A stretch of DNA of 64,000 bases from Blastochloris tepida (GCF_003966715.1 NZ_AP018907.1:2778001-2842000); one strand, 5' to 3'. Positions 17,534 through 28,500 are shown, counted from the first letter of the stretch. Notes: a model not told the origin generated them from the sequence alone. Made by a program: numbers and translations.

Positions 17534-18316
17534 TCAATCGATGATGTGGTAGCCGCCATCGACATAGAGCGTCTCGCCGGTGATCAGGCGGGCGGCATCG
17601 TGGGCCAGGAACGCCGTGGCGAGGCCGACATCGTCGATTGTGACGAGCTGGCGGGCCGGCGCCTTGGTGCGGGCCTTCTCCAGGAGTTCGTCGAACTCGG
17701 GAATGCCGGAGGCGGCGCGGGTGGCAAGGGGGCCCGGCGAGATGGCATGCACGCGGATGCCGCCGGGGCCGAGCTCGGCGGCGAGGTAGCGCACCGCCGC
17801 CTCCAGCGCCGCCTTGGCCACGCCCATGATGTTGTAGTGCTCCACCACCATCTGGCTGCCGTAATAGGTCATGGTGAACAGCGCGCCGCCATGGGTCATC
17901 AACGGCTCGGCGAGGTGCGCCATGCGGATGAACGACCAGCACGAAATGTCCATGGTGGTGAGGAAGCCGTCGCGGCCGACATCGATCACCCGGCCGCCCA
18001 GCGCCTCCTTCGGCGAAAACGCGATCGAGTGCACCACGAAATCGAGCCGGCCCCAGGTCTTGGCGATCGTCTCGAACACCGCCTCCATCTCGCCCGGCTT
18101 GGCGACATCGAGCGGCATGAAGATCGGCGCCTCGACCTCGCGCGCCAGCGGCTCGACATGGGGCTTGGCCTTGTCGTTGAGATAGGTGACGGCGATCTCG
18201 GCGCCGAGCGCGCGGAACGCCTTGGCGCAGCCCCAGGCGATCGACTGGTCGTTGGCGATGCCGACGATCAGGCCGCGGCGGCCCTCATGGATGCGGACCT
18301 TGTAGGCGGGGATCAT
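17534..18316 (-). CDS. fabI: Enoyl-[acyl-carrier-protein] reductase (NADH)
   Basis: 260 residues, the normal FabI length. The cofactor site GLIVGIANDQSIAWG is near the N-terminus. The catalytic residues are in the family-typical Y-x6-K motif YNIMGVAK (Tyr161, Lys168), with Tyr151 as the second conserved tyrosine. ISPGPLATRAASGI follows. The enzyme reduces trans-2-enoyl-ACP in the last step of each fatty-acid elongation cycle and is the target of triclosan-type inhibitors. The gene lies downstream of ackA and pta on the same strand but is separated from ackA by copy B of a 124-bp repeat. It may be a second FabI of the genome, given this setting. Confidence 0.92.
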   Translation of the reverse strand: MIPAYKVRIHEGRRGLIVGIANDQSIAWGCAKAFRALGAEIAVTYLNDKAKPHVEPLAREVEAPIFMPLDVAKPGEMEAVFETIAKTWGRLDFVVHSIAFSPKEALGGRVIDVGRDGFLTTMDISCWSFIRMAHLAEPLMTHGGALFTMTYYGSQMVVEHYNIMGVAKAALEAAVRYLAAELGPGGIRVHAISPGPLATRAASGIPEFDELLEKARTKAPARQLVTIDDVGLATAFLAHDAARLITGETLYVDGGYHIID

Positions 18317-18333
18317 GGCTGGTCCTTCTCACA

Positions 18334-18457
18334 TATGGTTTCCGGTTGATCCCTTCGGGATCCCGGAAACGGTCTCGCCGAGAAATCCTTGAACCGATGG
18401 GGATTTTTCGGCGACCGGAATACGGCTCGAAGGCTTGATCGGCCAAGAAGCCGTGTC
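18334..18457. repeat. 124-bp repeat with terminal inverted repeats, copy B
   Basis: Homologous and colinear with 17326-17448, starting ATATGGTTTCCGG. It fills the gap between the ackA stop and the fabI start, so any fabI promoter must lie in or beside it. Its end touches the ackA stop codon. Confidence 0.8.
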
Positions 18458-19658
18458 ACGCGTTCTTTTTCGCCGTCACCACGGCGAGCGTGTGGCGGGC
18501 GATCATCGATTCCTCGTCGGTCGGAACGACCAGCACGGGGATGCGGCTGTCGGGCGCCGAGATGCGCAGGTTGCGCCGCGCATTGGCGGTCGGATCGAGC
18601 TTGATCCCAAGCCAAGCGAGCCGTTCGGCGACGCGGGCGCGGATCGAGGCCGAGTTCTCGCCGATGCCGGCGGTAAACACGAAGGCATCGAGCCCGCCGA
18701 GTGCTGCCGCCAGCATGCCGGTGGAGAGCGCGACCCGGTAGACGAAATAGTCGACGGCGAAGGCCGCGCGCGGATCGTCGCTGGCCTCAAGCTCGCGCAT
18801 GTCGTTGCTGATGCCGGACAGGCCCTTGAGGCCGCAGTCGTGATAGAGGAAGCGCTCGATGGCCGCGGCATCCCAGCCCTTACCGGACATCAGGTGCAAG
18901 ATCACGCCGGGGTCGATCTGCCCCGGCCTTGTGCCCATCGGCAGGCCGTCGAGGCCGGTGAAGCTCATCGTGCTGTCGATGCTGCGTCCATTCTCAAGCG
19001 CGCACATCGAGGCGCCGCTGCCGAGATGGGCGACGATCACCTTGCCGCGGGCAATGTCGGGCGCCACCTCCGGCAGGCGGGTGGCGATGTACTCATAAGA
19101 GAGGCCGTGGAAGCCGTAGCGGCGCACGCCTTCCTCATAGAGCGCCAGCGGAATGGCGAAGTGGTCGGCCAGCGGACCGTGGCCGCGATGGAAGGCGGTG
19201 TCGAAGCAGGCAACCTGGGGCAGATCGGGCCGGCGCGCCGCCAGCACGCGGATCGGCGCCAGATTGTGCGGCTGGTGCAGCGGCGCCAGCGGAATGCAGC
19301 GCTCCAGCGCCGCCAGCACCTCGGGCGTCACCAGCCGCGGCTGATCGCCGGCCGGGCCGCCATGCACGACGCGGTGGCCGACCGCGAACAGATCGACGTG
19401 CTGCTGCGTGCTGCGCAGCCAGTCGGCGGCGAAAGTCATGGCCGTTGCCATATCCGGCATCTCGTCGGTCGAGAAGGTCCGGTCGGTCGCCACCGAGCCA
19501 TCCCAATTGACGGCGCGCAGCCGCGGGCGCGAGCCGACGCCATCCACCTGCCCCTTGAGCTGGCGCTTGAGGCCCGTCGCGCCTTGCTGCGGATGGACTT
19601 CGAACACTTGGAACTTGAGGCTGGAGGAGCCGGAATTGATGACGAGGACGGTTTCCAT
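18456..19658 (-). CDS. ackA: Acetate kinase
   Basis: 400 residues from ATG at 19658; the open frame continues upstream through pta in another frame and is not used. The N-terminus [20 protein letters not shown] is the phosphate-binding signature of acetokinases. [19 protein letters not shown] and [19 protein letters not shown] follow, the last with the adenosine-side residues. AckA interconverts acetyl phosphate plus ADP and acetate plus ATP. It lies 5 bp after pta, forming the usual Pta-AckA overflow and acetate-assimilation pair in the cytoplasm. Confidence 0.93.
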   Translation of the reverse strand: METVLVINSGSSSLKFQVFEVHPQQGATGLKRQLKGQVDGVGSRPRLRAVNWDGSVATDRTFSTDEMPDMATAMTFAADWLRSTQQHVDLFAVGHRVVHGGPAGDQPRLVTPEVLAALERCIPLAPLHQPHNLAPIRVLAARRPDLPQVACFDTAFHRGHGPLADHFAIPLALYEEGVRRYGFHGLSYEYIATRLPEVAPDIARGKVIVAHLGSGASMCALENGRSIDSTMSFTGLDGLPMGTRPGQIDPGVILHLMSGKGWDAAAIERFLYHDCGLKGLSGISNDMRELEASDDPRAAFAVDYFVYRVALSTGMLAAALGGLDAFVFTAGIGENSASIRARVAERLAWLGIKLDPTANARRNLRISAPDSRIPVLVVPTDEESMIARHTLAVVTAKKNA

Positions 19659-19663
19659 CTGGT

Positions 19664-20671
19664 CTATCCGGGCGCCACGGTGAGGGTATGCCGGCGCGCA
19701 TGGGCATAGAGCACGGCGACGGCGCAGGAGGCCATGCGCGTGCGCACCGAATCGGCGCGCGAGGTGAGGATGATCGGCACGCGCGCACCCAGCACGATGC
19801 CGGCGGCATCGGCGCGGGCGAGGAAGGTGAGGTTCTTGGCCAGCATGTTGCCGGCTTCGAGATTGGGCACCACCAGGATCTGGGCGCGCCCAGCCACCTC
19901 GGAGCGGATGCCCTTGATCTTCGCCGCCTCGGGGTCGATGGCATTGTCGAAGGCGAGCGGCCCGTCGAGAATGCCGCCGGTGATCTGGCCGCGCTCGGCC
20001 ATCTTGCACAGCGCCGCGGATTCGATGGTCGAGGGGATCTTGGTGGTCACCGTCTCGACCGCCGACAACAGCGCCACGCGCGGCGTGCCAAGCCCGATCT
20101 GAGTGTAGAGGTCGATGACGTTCTGGACGATGTCGCGCTTGGCATCGAGATCGGGCTCGATGTTGATCGCCGCGTCGGTGATGAACAGCGTCTCGGGATA
20201 GGTCGGCACGTCCATGATGAAGACGTGGCTGATCCGCCGCTCGGTGCGCAGGCCGGTGGCGGTGGCGGCGACGGCGCGCATCAGCTCGTCGGTATGAAGG
20301 CTGCCCTTCATCAAGAGCTCGCCCCGCCCCTCGCGGATCAGCTCGACCGCCTTCTGCGCGGCGGCCTCGCTGTGGGGGGTGTCGACCAGTTCGAAAGCAC
20401 TGACATTGAGCCCGTGCGCCTTGGCCACCGCGGCGATCTTCGCCTTCGGCCCGACCAGGATCGGCACGATGATGCCGGCCTCGGCCGCCTCGACCGCGCC
20501 GCGCAGCGAGGTCTCGTCGCAAGGGTGGGCGACCACGGTATTGATCGGCTGCTGTTCCCTGGCGAGCGCGATCAGCCGCTCATACTTGGCGTGGCGCGGA
20601 TGCACCACGGGCGCAGCCTCGGCTTCCGCCTCCGGCGCGTCGTTTGCGATCGAGACGTCGGACACGGTCAT
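19664..20671 (-). CDS. pta: Phosphate acetyltransferase (PTA/PTB domain only)
   Basis: 335 residues. [63 protein letters not shown] and [19 protein letters not shown] are diagnostic of the PTA/PTB domain. It interconverts acetyl-CoA plus phosphate and acetyl phosphate plus CoA. Related alphaproteobacterial proteins in this neighbourhood often carry an extra N-terminal MaoC-like hydratase domain. Here only about 25 residues of Ala/Glu-rich leader precede the PTA domain, so that part is absent. Co-transcribed with ackA (5-bp gap). Confidence 0.88.
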   Translation of the reverse strand: MTVSDVSIANDAPEAEAEAAPVVHPRHAKYERLIALAREQQPINTVVAHPCDETSLRGAVEAAEAGIIVPILVGPKAKIAAVAKAHGLNVSAFELVDTPHSEAAAQKAVELIREGRGELLMKGSLHTDELMRAVAATATGLRTERRISHVFIMDVPTYPETLFITDAAINIEPDLDAKRDIVQNVIDLYTQIGLGTPRVALLSAVETVTTKIPSTIESAALCKMAERGQITGGILDGPLAFDNAIDPEAAKIKGIRSEVAGRAQILVVPNLEAGNMLAKNLTFLARADAAGIVLGARVPIILTSRADSVRTRMASCAVAVLYAHARRHTLTVAPG

Positions 20672-20746
20672 GGACCTCGCCTCCCTGTTATGCCGGCGGT
20701 CCGGGATAATGACGCGCCGGACCGCCGCGTCTTGGCCGGCGGCCGC

Positions 20747-23251
20747 TCAGACGCTTCGAAGGAACGGCTTGCCGCCTCCCGACGTCACCTCCTTCAGCGC
20801 CGGCCCGCCTTCGAAGATGCGGGCGATACGCTGCAGCCGCTCCTTCGACTCGCCGTCGATGTCGCCCGCCGCCGCCAGGACCTCGCGGATGAGCGCCATC
20901 GCCTTGGCGCGCGCTGCGGCATCCTGCGGCAGCATCTCCGGCAGCGCCGCGATGGCACCGTCGGGATCGATCAGCAGCAGGAAGAACTGCTCGCGCACCA
21001 GCGCTTTGAAGTCCTGCAGCGAGATCGGCGGCATGTCGCCCTGGCTGCGCCGGATGCGGCGCACCATCTCGAAGCCGCGCTCATCCACCGACGCCCGCGG
21101 CATGCCGATATAGACCAGCGCGCGCACCACCGCCTCGCGCAGACCGCCTTCGGCGATGCGCGATTTCAGCTCGGCGATCCGCCGCTCCACCAGCTCGCGG
21201 TACAGCGCGCTCTTGCCGGCCTTGCGCAGCGGGCGTTCGGACGACGGATCGATGCCGACCATCGCCTGCACGGCCGGCGAGCCGTAGATCGCCTTGAACA
21301 GCGCCTCGCTGAAGCTGTCGCGGGCGTCGCGCCAGGCATTGAGCCCGGCGATGATCTGGCGCGACATGGTCTCCTGCAGCGTGAGGAACGGATTGTCCTT
21401 GCCGGCCTCGACCCGGTTTTCGCGCACCAGACCGGCCGCCGGCGCCAGCATCGCCGCCAGCGGATTGGCGTCGGACAGCGCCTCGTACTGGACCCGCAGC
21501 GGGTGCAGGCGGTGCATCAGGTCGGCCGCCTGCTCGTTCACCGCGGCACGCACGAAGGGCTGGGCGAAGGTCTTGTAGAGCGCCAGATTGATCTCCGACA
21601 CCCGCGCCGCCGCGGCGAAGCTGCGGTCGTCGGCGACGTCATTGCCGCCCAGCGCGCGGATGTCGTCGAGGGTGCGCGCCTCGCAGCGCATGATCCAGTC
21701 GCCGTGCGCCAGATCCGGGTTCGCGGTGTCGGCGGACTTCGACTCGAACACGGCTTCATAAAGACCGGGCGGCAGCACGTCGATGAGGTCGATGTTGCTG
21801 GCGAACTCGCCATGCTCCTTGCGGGCGACGCCGCCGGACACGAAAATGCCGAGGTGGCCGACCTTCTCGTGCACCGAATAGACAATCGTCTGGCCGTAGG
21901 AGCGGATCTCGTCGACATCGTCATAGAGGTCGAGGATCCAGCCCAACGCCTGCTGCGGCGGGGTGATGTTGTCGCCCTTCGAGCAGAACACGATGATCGG
22001 CGAGCGGATGTTGCGCAGGTCGATCGCCGTGCCGTTCGACGACTTGACCTCGCCGGCGGCGAGCTTGTTGCCGACGAACAGCTCATCGACGATGAACTGC
22101 ATCTCCTCGGCATTGAGATTGACGTGGCCGCCCCACCAGCGCTCGAAGCCGAGATAGTGCGGCGCCTCGGTGTCGATCTTGGCGAACAGATTGTACGGCT
22201 TGGTCCACAGCGTGTTGGCGGGGTTGAGGTTCTCGAAGTTCTGCACCAGCCAGGCGCCGTCGAACCGCCCGTGGCCGAGATCGCCGGTCAAGGCCGTGAG
22301 CCAGCTTCCGCCGAGCAGGCCGCCGGAATAGCGCATCGGGTTGAGGCCGCTCTGGCCGGTCCAGTAGGACAGCGGCGAGCCGGCGACGATGATCGGGCCG
22401 AACAGGTCCGGCGCCACCGCGGCCAGCATCATCACCGCCCAGCCGGCTTGGCAGTTGCCGACGACGCACGGCCTGCCGTCGACGCCGGGGTGCCGCTCGA
22501 TCACCGTCTTGAGAAAGACCGCCTCGGCGCGAGCGATGTCCTCGATGGTCTGGCCCGGCATCGGGTCGGGCAGGAAGCCGACGAAATAACAAGGATGGCC
22601 GGCGCGCAGCGCCACGCCGATCTCGCTGTCGGCCTTGAAACCGCCGATACCCGGCCCGTGGCCGGCGCGCGGATCGAAGACCACGAACGGCCGAAGCGTG
22701 GGATCGATCGTCACGCCTTCGGGCGGGATGATGCGCGCCAGCCCGTAATTGACCGGCCGCTCCAGCGTGCGCCCATCGACGACCAGCTCGGCCTCATAGT
22801 CGAGCACGTGGGGCGCGGCCATCGCCATGTGCTCGCGGTAGCCATTGCCGCGCTGGCGCATGACGTCCCAGAACAGCACCGTGCGCTGGGACAGGTCGAC
22901 CATGTATTCGAACGCGGCGGCCATGGGATTGAGCGCCACCGCCATCGGATCGTGCACGAGCGCGTAGCGGCTTCCGCCCGGGCTGGGAGCGGTCTCGGAG
23001 GGTGCTGTGTCGGAGCGTTCGGCCGGGCTGCCCGCCGCCGATCTGACGAGGGCCGCCCCCTGGCCCGAAACCCGGTCTGAACTTTGGGCCGGAGCGCTGG
23101 GCGCGCGCGCGGCGACGGCGCGGCCGGGTTCGGCCGGTTCAGGCGCGGCGGGTTTTGACGCGGCGGGTTTTGACGGGGTGGAGTTGGCAGAACCGGACTT
23201 GCGGTCCGCGGGCCTGCTGCGCTCGGGGGATTTGGGTCGATTGGCCGACAT
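20747..23251 (-). CDS. DUF3141 protein, PHA-synthase-like alpha/beta hydrolase
   Basis: 834 residues from ATG at 23251 with GGGAG nine bases upstream; a TTG at 23278 is possible but weaker. The first ~90 residues are low-complexity Ala/Pro/Ser. The core has the alpha/beta-hydrolase nucleophile elbow in VVGNCQAGWAVMMLAAV, with Cys in the nucleophile position as in poly(3-hydroxyalkanoate) synthases (lipase-box-like GNCQAG). The sequence HEKVGHLGIFVSGG supplies a candidate catalytic His. Proteins of this family are found next to ack-pta-fabI genes in many Rhizobiales and have no proven substrate. It is the upstream member of the block. A 15-bp unit is exactly duplicated in its 5' part (23143-23172). 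Confidence 0.8.
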   Translation of the reverse strand: MSANRPKSPERSRPADRKSGSANSTPSKPAASKPAAPEPAEPGRAVAARAPSAPAQSSDRVSGQGAALVRSAAGSPAERSDTAPSETAPSPGGSRYALVHDPMAVALNPMAAAFEYMVDLSQRTVLFWDVMRQRGNGYREHMAMAAPHVLDYEAELVVDGRTLERPVNYGLARIIPPEGVTIDPTLRPFVVFDPRAGHGPGIGGFKADSEIGVALRAGHPCYFVGFLPDPMPGQTIEDIARAEAVFLKTVIERHPGVDGRPCVVGNCQAGWAVMMLAAVAPDLFGPIIVAGSPLSYWTGQSGLNPMRYSGGLLGGSWLTALTGDLGHGRFDGAWLVQNFENLNPANTLWTKPYNLFAKIDTEAPHYLGFERWWGGHVNLNAEEMQFIVDELFVGNKLAAGEVKSSNGTAIDLRNIRSPIIVFCSKGDNITPPQQALGWILDLYDDVDEIRSYGQTIVYSVHEKVGHLGIFVSGGVARKEHGEFASNIDLIDVLPPGLYEAVFESKSADTANPDLAHGDWIMRCEARTLDDIRALGGNDVADDRSFAAAARVSEINLALYKTFAQPFVRAAVNEQAADLMHRLHPLRVQYEALSDANPLAAMLAPAAGLVRENRVEAGKDNPFLTLQETMSRQIIAGLNAWRDARDSFSEALFKAIYGSPAVQAMVGIDPSSERPLRKAGKSALYRELVERRIAELKSRIAEGGLREAVVRALVYIGMPRASVDERGFEMVRRIRRSQGDMPPISLQDFKALVREQFFLLLIDPDGAIAALPEMLPQDAAARAKAMALIREVLAAAGDIDGESKERLQRIARIFEGGPALKEVTSGGGKPFLRSV
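23143..23172. repeat. 15-bp tandem repeat, two exact units, inside DUF3141 gene
   Basis: GCGGCGGGTTTTGAC occurs twice in succession. In the coding strand it encodes a repeated SKPAA segment of the low-complexity N-terminus. Confidence 0.85.
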
Positions 23252-23681
23252 GCGCTTGCGCTCCCGTTGGAGGTTCAAGCCAGCGTGCTGTGCTCGCTCT
23301 TCGATCGATGACGCAACACCGAATGACGCAACAATCAGTGACGCAACAATCAGCGAGGCAACGCGATACGAAACTCGTTCATGCGGGGCCCGACGATACG
23401 GGTCTCAGAGATACGGGTCCCAGAGAGGCGAGACACGATGATGTCCGCCGCACCGGCATGAGGCCCTGCAACGGCAAAGCCCGCTGCGGCGCGGCGTCTC
23501 TTGTGTTGCCGCGCGATGCCTGCGTCACGCTCCCCTGCCGAACCGTTCGAGCCGCCAGGGTTTCCGCGCCGTACGCCCGCGGCCGTACGCCCACGATTGC
23601 AGACGCTGCCCGTGACAGGCGTTTGACGAACCGGGGTGCTGCACGCTGGGGGTCTGGAGCACGCCGGCCGGCCGCCGCCTC
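23252..23681. repeat. 430-bp intergenic gap with two 15-bp-period tandem repeats
   Basis: Between the DUF3141 start and the upstream small gene. A 15-bp period runs over about four units at 23307-23366 (core TGACGCAACAATC), and two units of GATACGGGTCTCAGA / GATACGGGTCCCAGA lie at 23395-23424. No convincing coding frame or terminator was seen. The promoter of the DUF3141-pta-ackA block should lie here. Confidence 0.6.
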
Positions 23682-24167
23682 TCACCCCCAGCGCAGCGTC
23701 ATTCCGATATCGCCCGGCACCCCGCCGGGAAACTCGACGACCTCCACCTTCAGATGATAGCCGCGCGGCCGCAGGAACTTCTCCCAGAACTCGTAGAGCT
23801 CCTTGGGCAGGCCGGTGAGCGTGGTCTCCCACCCCGGCTCCTGATTGTTGATGGCGCGGCCGCGGTCGGTGCACAGCTCATTGGGAAAGCGAAAGACCTG
23901 GGTTTCCGTCAGGCCGTTGGCCACCGCGCGATTGATGATCGCGGCGGCGCGCTTGAGGCGCTCCTCGTCGTCGATGCCGGAGGGCCGCTGGAAGCGTTCG
24001 AGCAGCGCGTGCTTCTCGGCCTCTTCATGCTCGCGGGCGCGCACGGCCTGCATCGCCCGGTCGGCCTCGACCTGGGCGATCACCTTCCGGCAGTCTGCGG
24101 CGTTGGGCAGGAGATCGTCGACTTTGGCAACCACGGCAATTTCCCCTGGCGCTGCTGATTTCAGCAT
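23682..24167 (-). CDS. Conserved-looking hypothetical protein, 161 aa
   Basis: Not recognised. The frame runs from ATG at 24167 (a TTG at 24176 is the longer alternative) to 23682. The protein is charged and mainly soluble: an acidic/helical part rich in Glu, Arg and Ala (residues 20-65, VEADRAMQAVRAREHEEAEK), then a C-terminal part with aromatic residues (LPKELYEFWEKFLRPRGYHL) and a final VEFPGGVPGDIGMTLRWG. No signal peptide or membrane segment. Real coding is supported by codon pattern and natural amino-acid composition. It stands alone between the DUF3141 block and the divergent RND operon. Confidence 0.65.
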   Translation of the reverse strand: MLKSAAPGEIAVVAKVDDLLPNAADCRKVIAQVEADRAMQAVRAREHEEAEKHALLERFQRPSGIDDEERLKRAAAIINRAVANGLTETQVFRFPNELCTDRGRAINNQEPGWETTLTGLPKELYEFWEKFLRPRGYHLKVEVVEFPGGVPGDIGMTLRWG

Positions 24168-24369
24168 TTCAGACAACGCGAATTATGCTACCAAAACACG
24201 CGCCGTTTCAAGCGGTGCATCACCGCGTCATTTGCCTATGCTCATCAAGCAATTATACTTTTTCGCAAATGACGGCGGCGCGGCCGAGGTCTGGAACATT
24301 TCCAGTATTCGCAATGGCGGATCGATGCCGGCCCATCAGCGTCACAAGGCCCAGGACGGAGACTGACGT

Positions 24370-25506
24370 ATGCGGAGACTCTGCATCACCCTCTTGATGT
24401 GTGCCCTGGCCATGCCGGCGCCGGTCCAGGCCAAGGATCAGGGGAAAGGTCAAGCCCAGGCTCAGGCCCAGACCGCCACCGAGGTGCCGGTGGGCGTGGT
24501 CAGGGCCGAGCTGAAGCCGGTCGCCCAGCAGGCGGGCTTCGTCGGCCGCATCGAGGCGACCGACCGGGTCGATGTCAGGGCGCGCGTCAAGGGCTTCCTG
24601 GAGGAGGTGCGCTTCAAGGAAGGCGACTTCATCAAGACGGGCGACCCGCTCTATACGATCGAGAAGGGGCAGTTCCAGGCCGCGGTCGAGCAGGCGCAGG
24701 GCGCGCTGGAGCGGGCCAAGGCGGCACTGACGCTGGCCGGTCTGCAGCGGGCGCGCGCCGAGGACCTCTACGCCAAGAAGGTCGGCACCGAGGTGGCGCG
24801 CGACCAGACGGTTGCGGAAGAGGAATCGGCCAAGGGTGCCGTGCTGTCGGCCCAGGCCGACCTCGCCAATGCCAACATCAATCTCGGCTACACCGACATC
24901 ACCTCGCCGATCACCGGCAAGATCGGGCGCACCATCATCACCAAGGGCAACGTGGTCGGCCCGGACAGCGGCGTGCTCACCACCATCGTCAGCCAGGATC
25001 CGATGTACATCACCTTCCCGGTGAGCCAGCGCGACTTCCTGCGCGCCGCCGAGCGCGGCGGCAAGCCCGACCTCCAGGGCATCAAGGTGCTCATCCGCTT
25101 CGCCGACGGCAAGCTCTACGATCAGGTCGGCCAGATCAACTTCGTCAATGTCACGGTGGACCGCACCACCGACACCGTGCTGCTCCGCGCCTCCATCCCC
25201 AACCCGCGCGGCGCGCTGATCGACGGCCAGTTCGTCCAGGTCGAGCTTCAGGCCGCCAAGCCCGAGGAGCAGGTGGTGGTGCCGCAGGCGGCGCTGATCG
25301 CCGACCAGCAGGGCCTCTATGTGTTCATCGTCCAGGACGGCAAAGCCGAGGTGCGCCGCATCAAGGCCGGCAGCGAGGTCGGCAGCGACGTCGTGATCTC
25401 CGAGGGGCTGAAGCCCGGCGAGCTGGTCGTCGTCCAGGGGCTGCAGGGCCTCAGGCCCGGCGCCCCTGTGCGCGCCACCCCGGTGCAGCCGGTCGGTCGG
25501 AGCTGA
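24370..25506 (+). CDS. RND efflux periplasmic adaptor subunit (MexA/AcrA type)
   Basis: 378 residues with an N-terminal signal peptide (RRLCITLLMCALAMPAPVQA). Then come the barrel-sandwich half-motifs (GFVGRIEATDRVDVRARVKG, FKEGDFIKTGDPLYTIEKGQ), a helical hairpin (residues 100-165, QAAVEQAQGALERAKAALTL), the second lipoyl half (YTDITSPITGKIGRT) and a beta-barrel/membrane-proximal domain. A Cys at residue 5 or 11 does not form a clear lipobox. The protein bridges the inner-membrane pump and an outer-membrane channel. It is 3 bp upstream of the pump gene. No outer-membrane factor or local regulator is present, so both must be supplied from elsewhere. Confidence 0.93.
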   Translation: MRRLCITLLMCALAMPAPVQAKDQGKGQAQAQAQTATEVPVGVVRAELKPVAQQAGFVGRIEATDRVDVRARVKGFLEEVRFKEGDFIKTGDPLYTIEKGQFQAAVEQAQGALERAKAALTLAGLQRARAEDLYAKKVGTEVARDQTVAEEESAKGAVLSAQADLANANINLGYTDITSPITGKIGRTIITKGNVVGPDSGVLTTIVSQDPMYITFPVSQRDFLRAAERGGKPDLQGIKVLIRFADGKLYDQVGQINFVNVTVDRTTDTVLLRASIPNPRGALIDGQFVQVELQAAKPEEQVVVPQAALIADQQGLYVFIVQDGKAEVRRIKAGSEVGSDVVISEGLKPGELVVVQGLQGLRPGAPVRATPVQPVGRS

Positions 25507-25509
25507 CCG

Positions 25510-28500
25510 ATGCTCTCCGCGATCTTCGTCGACCGGCCGCGCTTCGCCATCGTCATCGCCATCGTCACCACCATTGCGGGCCTGCTGTCGCTCGCCGCGA
25601 TCCCGTTCGCGCAGTATCCCGACATCGTCCCGCCGCAGGTCTCGGTCACCACCAGCTATCCCGGCGCGTCGGGCGCCGTGGTCGAGGCCACCGTCGCCCA
25701 GCCGATCGAGGCGCAGGTGATCGGCGTCGACAAGATGATCTACATGAAGAGCGTCAGCGGCGACGACGGCAGCTACACGCTGCTGGTGTCGTTCGAGCTC
25801 GGCACCGATCCCGACATCAATGCGGTGAACGTCAACAACCGCGTGCAGGTGGCGCTGTCCAAGCTGCCGCAGGACGTCCAGCGCCAGGGCGTCACCGTCA
25901 AGAAGAAGTCCTCGGCGCTGCTCGGCGTGGTGGCGGTGTCCTCGCCCAAGCAGACCTTCGACCCGCTGTTCATCTCCAACTACGTCACCATCAACATTCT
26001 CGACCAGATCAAGGCGACGCCGGGCGTCGGCGACGCGAACCTGTGGGGCCCGCAGGACTATGCCATGCGCGCCTGGGTGCAGACCGACCGGCTCACCGGG
26101 CTCAATCTCACCACCGGCGATGTCATCGAGGCCATCAAGTCGCAGAACGTGCAGGCCGCGGTCGGCCGCATCGGCGCGCGCCCGATCTCCAACGATCAGC
26201 AGCTCCAGCTCAACATCCAGAGCAAGGGGCGGCTGAGTTCGGTCGAGGAGTTCGAGAACATCGTGATCCGCACCAACTCCGACGGGTCGGTGCTGCGATT
26301 GCGCGACATCGCCCGGGTCGAGCTCGGTGCCGCCAATCTCGACCGCGACACCAGCCTGAACGGCGCGCCGGCCGCGGCGATCGCCATCTACCAGACGCCG
26401 GGCGCCAATGCGCTCTCCACCCTCGCCGCGGTGCGCGACCTGCTCGGCGATCTCGAGAAGCGCTTCCCCGAAGATCTGACCTGGAAGATCACCTACGATC
26501 CCACCACCTTCGTCAAGGCCACCATCCACGAGGTGCAGAAGACCCTGGTCGAGGCGTTCGTGCTGGTGGTGCTGGTGGTGTTCCTGTTCCTGGGCAGCCT
26601 GCGCGCCACGCTGATCCCCACCATCGCCGTGCCGGTGAGCCTGATCGGCGCCTTCATCGTGCTCAACGCCATCGGCTATTCGGCGAACTCGGTGTCGCTC
26701 TTGGCCGTCGTGCTGGCGATCGGCATCGTGGTCGACGACGCCATCGTGGTGGTGGAGAATGTCGAGCGGGTGATGGAGGAGCATCCCGACCTCACGCCAG
26801 CCGAGGCCACCAAGCAGGCGATGCGCGAGATCACCGCGCCGATCGTCGCCATCACGCTGGTGCTGCTGTCGGTGTTCGTGCCGGTCGCCTTCATTCCCGG
26901 CATTTCAGGCGAGCTGTTCCGCCAGTTCGCGGTCACCGTGGCGGTGGCGATGTTCCTGTCGGCGATCAACGCGCTGACGCTCTCCCCCGCACTGTGCGCC
27001 ATGCTGCTGCGCCGCCATCACGGGCCGCGGCGCGGGCCGATCGGCTGGGTGATGCGGGGGATAGACCGCGTGCGCGACGCCTACGGCACGGCCGCGGCAC
27101 GCCTCGTGCGCATCTCGATCATCGGCATCGTCGCGGTGGCGGCGGCGGGGATCGGCACGGTCGGCCTGTCCAAGCTCACCCCCACCGGCTTCCTGCCGGA
27201 GGACGACCAGGGCGCCTTCTTCGTGGTGGTGCAGATGCCGGGCGGCGCCTCGGTGTCGCGCACCTCCGAGGTGGTACGTCAGGCCGAGGCCATGCTGCGC
27301 GAGGAGCATGCGGTCTCCGACTTCACCTCCGTGGTCGGCCTCAACTTCATCGACAACTATTCGCAGTCGAACGCCGCCTTCATCGTGGTGACGCTGAAAC
27401 CGTTCGACGACCGCGAGGGCGAGGGGCAGAGCGCGGGCGCCGTCATGGGGCGGCTCGCCACGAAGTTCCGCCAGATCCAGGGCGGCAATGTGGTGCCGCT
27501 GGCGCCGCCGCCGATCATCGGCCTGGGCACCGGCGGCGGCTTCGCCTATGTGCTGGAGGATCTGCAGGCCGGCGATCCCAAGGTGCTGGCGCAGGTGCTG
27601 CGCGGCCTCCTGATCGCCGCCAACCAGGACCCCAATCTGTCGCGGGTGTTCTCCACCTTCTCGGCCACCAACCCGTCGATCTATCTCGATATCGACCGCG
27701 ACAAGGTGCAGGTGCTGGGGGTGCAGCTCTCCGACGTGTTCCAGGCGTTGCAGACCACGCTCGGCGGCTACTATGTCAACGACATGAACCTGTTCGGCCG
27801 CACGTGGCAGGTGCAGGTGCAGGGCGAGGCGAGCGACCGCGTCAGGATCGACGACATCTTCCGCATCAATATCCGCAACAACGAAGGCAAGATGATCCCG
27901 ATGCGCAGCCTCGCCGAGGTGCGGCTGATCGTCGGGCCGCCGTCGCTGATCCGCTACAACAACCGGCGCGCCGTCACCGTGCAGGGCGGGCCGGCGCCGG
28001 GCGTCTCCTCCGGGCAGGCGCTCGCCGCCATGGAGCAGGTGGCGGCCAAAACGCTGCCCGCCGGCTTCGCCGGCGAGTGGACCGACACCGCCTTCCAGGA
28101 GAAGCGGGCCGAGGGCAAGACCGGCATCATCCTCGGCTTCGCCGTGCTGTTCGCCTTCCTGTTCCTGGTGGCGCTCTACGAAAGCTGGACCATCCCGGTG
28201 CCGGTGCTGCTGTCGGTGGCGGTCGGTATCTTCGGCTCGTTCCTGGCCATCGTGGCGGGCGGGCTAACGCTCGACCTCTATGGCCAGATCGGCATGGTGG
28301 TGCTGATCGGCCTTGCCGCCAAGAACGGCATCCTGATCGTCGAGTTCGCCAAGGAGCAGCGCGAACGCGGCCTGCCGCTGCTGCACGCCGCCACCGAAGG
28401 CGCCCGCCTGCGGTTCCGCCCGGTGATGATGACGTCCTTCGCCTTCATCCTCGGGCTCTATCCGCTGGTGGTGGCCTCCGGCGCCTCGGAGCTGGCGCGC

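Noticed and set aside
19688..23080. Very long open frame antisense to pta and the DUF3141 gene
   Set aside because: It mirrors the codon bias of strongly supported genes on the other strand and has a His/Asp/Arg/Gly composition without any domain, as expected of a high-GC shadow.
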